Source: Rhodospirillales bacterium
GTDB taxonomy: Bacteria > Pseudomonadota > Alphaproteobacteria > Acetobacterales > Acetobacteraceae
NCBI GenBank assembly: GCA_025362815.1
Contig: JANYFG010000049.1
Coordinates: 1 to 64,000, forward strand
DNA length: 64,000 nucleotides
Reading direction: 5' to 3'
Every line of letters starts with the position of its first letter. Position 1 is the first letter of the stretch. The position numbers were made by a program, and so were the translations under genes. The notes under the pieces were generated by a model that was not told where the DNA came from, did not search any database, and was given only the letters and a program-made list of their open reading frames with translations. Positions 1 to 8,130 of the stretch are shown here, one piece after another.

Positions 1-315
1 CAGGGCGCGATGACCGGTGGGGTCGATGCCGTTGAGCAGGATGCGGCTTCCGTAGAGCAGCAGCACCACGCCCAAACTCATCACCGCGGCGTTGCGCACG
101 TAGATCTTCGGGCCGTTGAACCACCAGCGGGCGGAGCGGTACATCTCCTGCCACGACAGGATGAAGACCAGGCCCAGGAAGAATGCGGCGAAGGCGATGT
201 CGATCACGGTGGGGTAGGGGCCTTGCACCACGGCGGCGAGGTCTGGCCGATCCAGGCGCAACGCTTCGTAGAACGCCCAGGCGGCGCCGATCAGCAGCCC
301 CAGGATGATGTTCAT
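1..315 (-). CDS. Small integral membrane protein, C-terminally truncated by window edge
   Basis: Reverse-strand reading from 315: MNIILGLLIGAAWAFYEALRLDRPDLAAVVQGPYPTVIDIAFAAFFLGLVFILSWQEMYRSARWWFNGPKIYVRNAAVMSLGVVLLLYGSRILLNG...; hydrophobic segments; overlaps the start of the next gene by 4 nt. Confidence 0.6.
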   Translation of the reverse strand, partial: MNIILGLLIGAAWAFYEALRLDRPDLAAVVQGPYPTVIDIAFAAFFLGLVFILSWQEMYRSARWWFNGPKIYVRNAAVMSLGVVLLLYGSRILLNGIDPTGHRAL

Positions 316-1334
316 GCGCGCGCCGCGCCGTGCCGTGGCAGGCGGCCTTCCAGCGGGTAGGCGGGGTCGTTGTAGCCGGGGGTGGAGGGGTGGCCCGGGG
401 TGACGAGGCGATCGACCAGGGCCTCGTCCGCGCTGGTGAAGCTATATGCCAGCGCGCCGGCATAGTCGGTCCATTGCGCCAGGGTGCGCGGGCCGGTGAC
501 AACGCCCGTGACAAGCCGGTTGTGCAGCACCCAGGCGAGCGCGAACTGGCCGGCGGTGATACCGACGGCAGCCGCATGCTCGGCCAGGGTCTTGGCGATA
601 TGAAGGCTTTCGCTGCGCCACTCCGTCTCGAGCAGGCGTTTGTCCTGCCGGCCGGCGCGGGTGCCTGCAGGGGGCGGAATGTCGGGCGTGTATTTGCCTG
701 TCAGCACGCCGCGCGCCAGCGGTGAATAGGGGTATACGCCGAGGCCGAGATGGGCGCAGGCGGGCAGATGCTCCACCTCCACCATACGGTTCAGCGCGTT
801 GTAAAGCGGCTGGCTGACCACGGGGCGATCGATGCCGGCGAGATCGCACAGCCGGCAGATTTCGGCCACGCGCCAGCCGCGATGGTTGGACAGGCCGAAA
901 TGGCGGATCTTGCCGGCGCGCACGAGGTCGACGATGGCGTGCACCACTTCCTCGAGCGGCGTGGTGTGGTCTTCCTTGTGCAGATACAGGATGTCGATCA
1001 CGTCGGTGCCGAGCCGGGTGAGGCTGGCCTCTGTGGCGCGCATCATGTAGCGCCGTGACAGGCCCATGCCGTTGGGGCCTGGCTCGGTGCGGTTGGCGAT
1101 CTTGGTGGCCAGCACCCACCACCCGCGATGGACCGCGATGGCGCGGCCCACCACCTGTTCGGAGGCGCCCTCGTTATAAGCGTCGGCGGTATCGATGAAG
1201 TTCACGCCACTGTCGCGGGCGGCCGCGATGATGCGGCCGGAATCGGCTTCGTTGGTGGCGCCGCCAAACATCATGGCGCCCAGGCATAGCGGCGATACCT
1301 TCACGCCGCTGCGCCCGAGATTGCGATACTCCAT
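312..1334 (-). CDS. Aldo/keto reductase
   Basis: 340 aa; MEYRNLGRSGVKVSPLCLGAMMFGG N-terminus and DTADAYNEGASE, LGLGVYPYSPLARGVLTGKY typical of the AKR family. Confidence 0.92.
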   Translation of the reverse strand: MEYRNLGRSGVKVSPLCLGAMMFGGATNEADSGRIIAAARDSGVNFIDTADAYNEGASEQVVGRAIAVHRGWWVLATKIANRTEPGPNGMGLSRRYMMRATEASLTRLGTDVIDILYLHKEDHTTPLEEVVHAIVDLVRAGKIRHFGLSNHRGWRVAEICRLCDLAGIDRPVVSQPLYNALNRMVEVEHLPACAHLGLGVYPYSPLARGVLTGKYTPDIPPPAGTRAGRQDKRLLETEWRSESLHIAKTLAEHAAAVGITAGQFALAWVLHNRLVTGVVTGPRTLAQWTDYAGALAYSFTSADEALVDRLVTPGHPSTPGYNDPAYPLEGRLPRHGAARA

Positions 1335-1373
1335 GGTGCCCCCGAGATCTCCGTGGGAGGCACCATCGCATGA

Positions 1374-1487
1374 TCAGCGGTAGTAATAAACCGGGCGGTA
1401 GGGCCGCGCCGGCACCACCACGCAGCCGCCCAGCGTCACCATCGCAAGCGCAAGGCAGAGGCTTCGAACAATCCAGGTCCGTGACAT
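1374..1487 (-). CDS. Putative 37-aa lipoprotein
   Basis: Reverse-strand reading MSRTWIVRSLCLALAMVTLGGCVVVPARPYRPVYYYR*; signal peptide with lipobox L-G-G-C; below the ORF-track length threshold. Confidence 0.6.
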   Translation of the reverse strand: MSRTWIVRSLCLALAMVTLGGCVVVPARPYRPVYYYR

Positions 1488-1953
1488 GGCGCACTCCTTT
1501 TCGCGCGATGCCGCGCGCGGTTCGGTGTTGAAGACATCCCCTCGATAACCCAAAGATTGAGACGAATGCGTGGCAAAGCGTGTTGAAAAGTAACGGTTAA
1601 AATTTTGTTATGTGCCGAATCCGATCGCGTGGCGGATGCGTGCGACGGCGGTCGTCGATTATGCGCTGACTGGAAGAGACCGGCTTGCCGGCGTGGGGCC
1701 GAGTGCCACTTCACGTTGTGCGTCTGCCCTATTTAACCGTTCCGCCACGGGCGGGTGTTTATCAACGGCGCATGCACCCGGCGTGAACACGCCGGTAATA
1801 CGGGGTTGCTCTTATTTCGGAAATTGTCGGAAACGCATTATCCCTTAACGTATCGTCACGGCTCGCGGCCAAGGCGGGTGAAGATTGCGTGGGTAATAGG
1901 GGATATCACCTATTGTCCGATGACTGAATACGACCGTCTGGGAAGATCGAGAC

Positions 1954-4900
1954 ATGAACAATGTTACTTCATCTCATCTGACGCCCGATCATCAGATGCT
2001 GACGCCCGTACCCGATGACGGCGTGGCTGTTTTGGCGGGGTCGGGACTTTTCGACGTGGCCTGGTATTGCCGGCGCAACCCTGACGTTGCGGCCGGTGCG
2101 GCGGACCCGATGTCGCATTTTCTGCATCAGGGCTGGCAGGAGGCGCGCCAGCCCAATCCGTATTTCGATGTGGACTACTATCTGGCCGAGAACCCGGAGG
2201 TGGCGGCCGCCGGCATCAATCCCTTGCTGCACTATATCCTGGCCGGTGAGGCGGCGTTTCTCCCGCCGTCGCCGTTGTTCGACAGCAGCTGGTATGCGGC
2301 GCATCACGCCCTGCCGGTGGATACCTCACCGTTGGCGCATTTTCTGTCGCACCGCCTGTCCGGCACCGTGAGCCCGCTGCCGGAATTCGATCCGGCCTTC
2401 TACCTCGCCACGTATCGCGACATTGCCCAGGCCGGTATCGATCCGTTCGATCATTACCTCCGCTACGGGTATCGCGAGGGGCGTGATCCCTCGGCGGCGT
2501 TCGACACCAAATTCTACCTCAACCGCTATCTCGGCGGGGAGCTGGATCAGAACCCACTGCTGCATTACCGCAAGTGGCGCCATGCGCTGCGCCTGCATAC
2601 GATGCCGCAGCCCGACGAGGCCAGCGTGTTCGACCAGGTGCGGTTCAACACGCGGCCGGGGCCGGATTTCGAGGAATTTCAGCCTTTGCCGCGCGGCGCC
2701 ACCCGGCAGGCCAAGCTGCTGGCGTATTACCTGCCGCAATTCCATGCCATGCCCGAGAACGATGCCTGGTGGGGGCGTGGCTTCACCGAATGGACCGCCA
2801 TTGCGCGTGGTATGCCGCGCTTTGCCGGCCATTATCAGCCGCGCATCCCGCGCGATCTCGGCCATTACGATCTGAGCAACACCGAAGCCATGCGCCGCCA
2901 GATCGCCATGGCGCGCGATGCCGGGGTGTTCGGCTTTGTGCAGTATTTCTATTGGTTCAATCAAAAGCGCCTGCTGGAGCGGCCGCTTGAGGCGTTTCTG
3001 GCCGATGCCAGCCTCGACTTTCCATTTTGCCTGATGTGGGCGAACGAAAACTGGACGCGGCGGTGGGATGGCTCGGACCACGAGGTGCTGATCGGGCAGG
3101 ATTGGGATCCGGCGGACGAGCCGGCGTTGCTGGCGGCTTTCGCGCGGCATTTCGCCGATCCCCGTTATATCCGCCTGCAGGGGCGTCCGGTTCTGATGGT
3201 CTATCGCGCCGGCCTGATCCCGGATTGCCTAGCCACCGTGTCGCGCTGGCGGGCGGCGTTTCGGGCCGACCATGGCGAGAACCCGATCCTGGTGATGGCG
3301 CAGAGCTTCGGCGAGACCGACCCGGTGGAATATGGGTTCGACGGCGCCATCGAATTTCCGCCGCACAAGCTGACCACGGGGCTTGCCACCCGCGGCCAGC
3401 AGATACGCGTGGCCGATTCGGCGGCGGGCGGGCAGATCTTCGCCTATGACGACCTGGCATCCGCCTCCCTCGCGGAGCCGCCGCCGAGCTTTCCGTTGAT
3501 CAAGACCTGCGTGCCGGACTGGGACAACGACGCCCGCCGCGAGGGGCGCGGGATGACGCTGACGGGCGCTTCGCCATCGAAGTATCAGGCCTGGCTGACG
3601 GCGCTGGTGGATCGCAGCGCGGCCAGCCCGTTCTTCGGCGAGCGGATCGTGTGCGTGAACGCGTGGAACGAGTGGGCCGAGGGCGCCTATCTGGAGCCGG
3701 ACGTGCATTTCGGCGCCGCCTACCTGAACGCCACCGGGCGCGCGGTGGCGCGCCTGGCCGGGGTGGAGCGGGCCGAGCCGGTGCTGCTGGTGGGGCATGA
3801 CGCGTTCGCCGCAGGGGCCCAGATGCTGCTGCTGCAGATCGGCCGGCAGATGATGCAGGGCCATGGCATGGCGGTGGAATTCCTGCTGCTTGGTGGCGGC
3901 ACGTTGGAAAAATCCTATTCCGCACAGGCGCCCACCCACGTGGCCGCAAGCCGCCCGGCGCTGTCGGCGGCGATTGCGGCCAGCGCGCGGCGCGGCGTGA
4001 CGCGGGCGTTGGTCAACACCAGCGTGGCGGCGCGGGTGATTCCGCTTCTGCGGCGCGCCGGGATCGAGTCGGTTCTGCTGGTGCACGAGTTGCCGCGGGT
4101 GATGGCCGAGCACGCCATGCTGCCGGGTCTGCGCGCGGGCGCCGCCGAGGCGCTGCGGGTGATCTTTCCGGCGACCTGCGTGCAGGCGGCATTTCCGGAT
4201 CCGCAGGCGGTGGGCGACCGGGCGCGCATCCTGCCGCAGGGGCTTTACCGGCGCGTGACGTTCGACGCCGATGCGCGCAATCGGCTGCGCTTTGCTTTGG
4301 GCGTGCTGGACGGCCAGGCCATGGTGCTAGGTGCCGGCTATGGCGATATGCGCAAGGGGTTCGATCTGTTCCTGCAGGCGGCGCGGGTGGCGCGCAAGCA
4401 GGATGCGCCGGTGCATTTCTGCTGGGTGGGCGCCGTCGATTCCAAGCTCCGCGCGTATCTGGCGCCCGAGATCGAACAGGCGATGGCGACGGGCCGGTTT
4501 CACCTGCCGGGCTTTCAGGAAGACATGACGCCGTGGCTAAGCGCGGCCGACGCCTTCGCTCTGCCGTCACGCGAGGATCCGTATCCGTCTGTGGCGTTGG
4601 AGGCACTGGCGTCCGGCATCGGGGTGGCGGCGTTCGAGGGGGCGGGGGGGATTTCGGAACTGTTGGCCGACACACGGGACGGGATGGTGGTGGCGATGTC
4701 TGACGTCACGGCGTTCGCCCAGGCCGTCATGGCGCTGGCGATGCCGCAGGACGCGGCGGCGCGGGCGGCGCGCGGCGGCATCGTGGCGGCGCGGTTCGAT
4801 TTCGATCTGTATGTGGCCGAGCTTCTGGCCGAGCTCAGAGACCAGTCGCCCCGGGTGTCGGTGGTGGTGCCGAGCCACAATTACGCACGGTTCCTGCCGG

Positions 4901-5733
4901 AGCGGCTGGAATCCATCTTCGCGCAGACGCATCCGGTGGAGGAGGTGATCGTGCTCGACGATGCGTCCACCGATGACAGCGTGGCGGTGGCTGTGGCGGT
5001 GGCTGAGGATTGGCGGCGCCGCATCCGGCTGGAGGTGCGCGAGACCAATGGCGGCAATGTGTTCCTGCAATGGCGCCGGGCGGCGGAGATGGCGCGGGGC
5101 ACGTATCTGTGGATCGCCGAGGCAGATGACGCTGCGCATCCGGAGTTGCTGGCGCGGTTGTCGCGGCTGTTGGCGTCGCATCCCGACATCGATCTGGCGT
5201 TTTGCGACAGCCGCACGATGAACGAGCAAAGCGAGACCGTGTCGTCCAGCTACAAGGAGTATTATCGCACCGCCCAGGTGAATGGTGAGCCAGGCCTGGA
5301 CCGGGATGCGGTGTTTCCGGCGGCGAGCTTCGTGCGCACGCATCTGGCCGAACGCAACACCATTCTCAACGCCAGCGGCGTGGTGTTTCGCACCCAGGCG
5401 CTGCGCGACGCGCTGGCGCGTTGTGCGGATGAACTGGGGGCGTGGCAGGTGGCGGGCGACTGGCGGCTTTATGTGGATCTGCTGACGCACAGCACCGGCA
5501 GCGTGGGATATTTGCAGGCGCCGCTGAATGCCCATCGCCGGCATCCCGCCAGTGCCACGGCGACCCTGCGGCGGCCGGCTATGCTGGCAGAGATCGAACG
5601 CGTTCATGCGGTGGTGAACGACGTGTTGCCCGAGGACCGGGTGCGGATCGCCCGGCAGATCGCCTATCGCCGAACGCTTGCACTCACCACGCCGGGGCCC
5701 ACCACCCTTGCGTCAGTGGCGGCGGCTGAGTAG
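1954..5733 (+). CDS. Multidomain glycosyltransferase: N-terminal repeats, WbsX-like domain, GT4-like domain, GT2 domain
   Basis: 1259 aa; repeated FDxxYYLxxNPDVAxxGxxPLxHYLxxGxxEGRxP motif; KLLAYYLPQFHAMPENDAWWGRGFTEWT (WbsX type); GFQEDMTPWLSAADAFALPSREDPYPSVALEALASG (GT4); VSVVVPSHNYARFLPERLESIFAQTHPVEEVIVLDDASTDDS (GT2). Confidence 0.9.
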   Translation: MNNVTSSHLTPDHQMLTPVPDDGVAVLAGSGLFDVAWYCRRNPDVAAGAADPMSHFLHQGWQEARQPNPYFDVDYYLAENPEVAAAGINPLLHYILAGEAAFLPPSPLFDSSWYAAHHALPVDTSPLAHFLSHRLSGTVSPLPEFDPAFYLATYRDIAQAGIDPFDHYLRYGYREGRDPSAAFDTKFYLNRYLGGELDQNPLLHYRKWRHALRLHTMPQPDEASVFDQVRFNTRPGPDFEEFQPLPRGATRQAKLLAYYLPQFHAMPENDAWWGRGFTEWTAIARGMPRFAGHYQPRIPRDLGHYDLSNTEAMRRQIAMARDAGVFGFVQYFYWFNQKRLLERPLEAFLADASLDFPFCLMWANENWTRRWDGSDHEVLIGQDWDPADEPALLAAFARHFADPRYIRLQGRPVLMVYRAGLIPDCLATVSRWRAAFRADHGENPILVMAQSFGETDPVEYGFDGAIEFPPHKLTTGLATRGQQIRVADSAAGGQIFAYDDLASASLAEPPPSFPLIKTCVPDWDNDARREGRGMTLTGASPSKYQAWLTALVDRSAASPFFGERIVCVNAWNEWAEGAYLEPDVHFGAAYLNATGRAVARLAGVERAEPVLLVGHDAFAAGAQMLLLQIGRQMMQGHGMAVEFLLLGGGTLEKSYSAQAPTHVAASRPALSAAIAASARRGVTRALVNTSVAARVIPLLRRAGIESVLLVHELPRVMAEHAMLPGLRAGAAEALRVIFPATCVQAAFPDPQAVGDRARILPQGLYRRVTFDADARNRLRFALGVLDGQAMVLGAGYGDMRKGFDLFLQAARVARKQDAPVHFCWVGAVDSKLRAYLAPEIEQAMATGRFHLPGFQEDMTPWLSAADAFALPSREDPYPSVALEALASGIGVAAFEGAGGISELLADTRDGMVVAMSDVTAFAQAVMALAMPQDAAARAARGGIVAARFDFDLYVAELLAELRDQSPRVSVVVPSHNYARFLPERLESIFAQTHPVEEVIVLDDASTDDSVAVAVAVAEDWRRRIRLEVRETNGGNVFLQWRRAAEMARGTYLWIAEADDAAHPELLARLSRLLASHPDIDLAFCDSRTMNEQSETVSSSYKEYYRTAQVNGEPGLDRDAVFPAASFVRTHLAERNTILNASGVVFRTQALRDALARCADELGAWQVAGDWRLYVDLLTHSTGSVGYLQAPLNAHRRHPASATATLRRPAMLAEIERVHAVVNDVLPEDRVRIARQIAYRRTLALTTPGPTTLASVAAAE

Positions 5734-5740
5734 GTGCGGC

Positions 5741-7576
5741 TCATGCGGCCAGTTGAATCGGCGCCGCCGCGATCAGGCCGGCGGCGTCGCAGGCGGGGCG
5801 GGGCTTGCTGAACAGGTAGCCCTGCAGCTCGTCGCAGGCTTCCGCCACCAGGGCCTGCAACTGAAGCTCCGTCTCGACACCTTCGGCCACCGTGGTGATG
5901 CCGAGGCTGGCGCCCAGCGAGACCACCGCGCGCACGATGGCGGTGGCTTCCTGGCCGGGCAGCGCGCGCACGAAGGACTGGTCGATCTTGATCTTGTCGA
6001 ACGGGAAGCTGCGCAGATAGCTCAGCGACGAATAGCCGGTGCCGAAATCGTCCAGCGAGATGCGCGCGCCCAGACGGCGCAACGCGTGCAGCGTGTCCAG
6101 CGTGGCGGCGTCTTCCTGCATCCGGACAGATTCGGTGATTTCCAGCTCCAGCCTGGTGCCGTCCAGGCCGGTGGTGGCGAGGATGTCGGCCACGATGTCC
6201 ACCAGACCGGCGCCCTCGACTCCGGTGAATTGCTCGGGCGACAGGTTGACGGCCACCCGCACCGGGGCGGGCCAGGTGGCGGCTTCTGCGCAGGCGGTGC
6301 GCAGAACCCATTCGCCGATCGGCCGGATGAGGCCGAGCTGTTCGGCCAGGGGGATGAAGTCGGCGGGCGAGACCATGCCGCGTACGGGGTGGCGCCAGCG
6401 CAGCAGCGCCTCGAATCCGGTGATGGTGCGCGTTTTGGCGCTCACCAAAGGCTGGTACAGAACTTCGAACTGCCGGGCATCCAGCGCGCCGCGCAGATCC
6501 AGTTCCAGCTCGTGACGGGCCTGGGCGGTGCGATCCATGTCAGCGCCGTAGAGATTGGCGCAGTTGCCGCCTTTGTCGGCGGCGAGGTGCATGGCGAGCG
6601 TGGCGTTGCGCAGAACGTCCGCCGGGCCGGAGGTTTGCGTGTCGGCGAAGGCGATGCCGATCGAGACGGTGGCCAGAAGGCTGCGGCCCTCGGTGCGGAT
6701 GGGCGTCTGCAATGTTTCGATCAGCCGCGCGGCGAGGCGTTGGGCGAGGGCTGGGGTGGCCGGCGCCGCCTGCATCACGCCAAAGCTGGCACCGCCGAGA
6801 TGCGCTACCCGGTCGCCAGCGCGCACGCAGCTGCCGAGGCGGGCGGCAATCTCCTGCAGAAGGATGTCGCCGGTGCAATGGCCGCGGGTGTCGCAGATCG
6901 ACTGGAAGCGGTCGATCTCGATGCAGAGCAGGCTGAAGCCGGGGGCCTCTGGCTCTGGCCAGGCGGTCTGCAGGATGCCGAGCAGCGCGTGGCGGTTGGG
7001 AAGGTCGGTCACGGCGTCGTGGCAGGCGAGATAGACGGCGCGGGCGGTGGCGGCCTCGCGCACCGTGATATCCTCGCAGGTGCACATCCAGCCGCCGGTT
7101 TCAAGGGGCTCCCAATTCACCGAGACCACGCGGCCGTCCTGGATGTTCTGCGAGAAGCTGGCGCGCAGGCCAGGCCGCAGCAGCTCGTGCAGCTCGGCCA
7201 GAAGCTGGTCGGGCGTGGCGCCGGGGTGATTGCCGACGTCGATCGAGTGCGACAACACCTCGCGCATGGCGGCGCCGGGTCGGACGATGTCGGCGTCGAA
7301 TTTAAACATGGCGCGCAGCTGCCGGTTGCAGAGCACGACGCCGAGTTCTTCGTTCACCATGATGAGGCCGTGCGTCATGGTGTTGATGGCGGCATCCAGC
7401 CTGGCGTGGGTTTCATCCAGCTCCTGGCCGCGCAGGCGTACCTCCTCGGCGTTGTCGCGGTCATGCGAGCTGCGGGGAAGGCGCTTTAGGCGCAGGCTTG
7501 ACCGACCTTCGGTGTAGCGCGCCGGCATCAGCGGGCGGAACCTTGGGATCGTGTGGAGCGACATGGCATTGGACAT
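5741..7576 (-). CDS. PAS-GGDEF(degenerate)-EAL cyclic-di-GMP protein
   Basis: 611 aa; GGDEF replaced by GGASF; intact EAL signature GFEALLRWRHP, EITESVR, DDFGTGYSSLSYLRSFPFDKIKIDQSFV, VAEGVET. Confidence 0.92.
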   Translation of the reverse strand: MSNAMSLHTIPRFRPLMPARYTEGRSSLRLKRLPRSSHDRDNAEEVRLRGQELDETHARLDAAINTMTHGLIMVNEELGVVLCNRQLRAMFKFDADIVRPGAAMREVLSHSIDVGNHPGATPDQLLAELHELLRPGLRASFSQNIQDGRVVSVNWEPLETGGWMCTCEDITVREAATARAVYLACHDAVTDLPNRHALLGILQTAWPEPEAPGFSLLCIEIDRFQSICDTRGHCTGDILLQEIAARLGSCVRAGDRVAHLGGASFGVMQAAPATPALAQRLAARLIETLQTPIRTEGRSLLATVSIGIAFADTQTSGPADVLRNATLAMHLAADKGGNCANLYGADMDRTAQARHELELDLRGALDARQFEVLYQPLVSAKTRTITGFEALLRWRHPVRGMVSPADFIPLAEQLGLIRPIGEWVLRTACAEAATWPAPVRVAVNLSPEQFTGVEGAGLVDIVADILATTGLDGTRLELEITESVRMQEDAATLDTLHALRRLGARISLDDFGTGYSSLSYLRSFPFDKIKIDQSFVRALPGQEATAIVRAVVSLGASLGITTVAEGVETELQLQALVAEACDELQGYLFSKPRPACDAAGLIAAAPIQLAA

Positions 7577-7870
7577 TAGATCACCTGGGAGCTGCGCTCG
7601 TTCAGCGAGAAAAATCTCATAAGGTGATACATGGCCCGATGAGCTTGCTGCTTTGTTAACGGCGCACCATTTATATTCGGTCCTTGGCGCCTCTCAGTCG
7701 GCCGGTACCGGCGCCGTTGCCCCAAAATATGCGGCGTCACGGCGTTATCACGGCGAATGCGACGTAAACTGTGGGCTGCGTCACATCCATGCCGCGATTT
7801 GCGCCGTAAACTCCTCGAGATCGAACCTATCCGCACGGTTGCGGCGGACGATGAGCAAGGAGTTGTTCCG

Positions 7871-8065
7871 ATGTGCCAAGCCGACATCACACCGTGCTTC
7901 GACCACAGCATCGTCTTTCCGGACGTGGACGCAGCCACCCTGGCGCGTGAGAGCGCGGCATCGCTGGTTTCCCCCGCTTCGCCATGGCAGGCTTATCTAC
8001 GCAAGGTTCTGCCACCGGTGCCGCAGCCGCCCCGGCACGCGTTGCTGCGCGAGGTTCGTTTTTAG
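7871..8065 (+). CDS. Hypothetical small protein (64 aa)
   Basis: ORF MCQADITPCFDHSIVFPDVDAATLARESAASLVSPASPWQAYLRKVLPPVPQPPRHALLREVRF in otherwise non-coding space; no recognised family. Confidence 0.35.
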   Translation: MCQADITPCFDHSIVFPDVDAATLARESAASLVSPASPWQAYLRKVLPPVPQPPRHALLREVRF

Positions 8066-8090
8066 AGCCTAAAATTCAAGCGCGAGCGTG

Positions 8091-8122
8091 GCGGGATGAC
8101 AGGGAAACACCCGTCATCCCGC
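8091..8122. terminator. Hairpin downstream of gcvP
   Basis: GCGGGATGAC-A-GGG-AAACA-CCC-GTCATCCCGC: 10-bp perfect outer arms with inner GGG/CCC, just past the gcvP stop codon. Confidence 0.5.
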
Positions 8123-8130
8123 AGGGCGCG

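Noticed and set aside
5678-7489. 603-aa + strand ORF
   Set aside because: Antisense to the well-supported PAS-GGDEF-EAL gene; low-complexity G/A/H/Q/R-rich translation typical of shadow ORFs in high-GC DNA.
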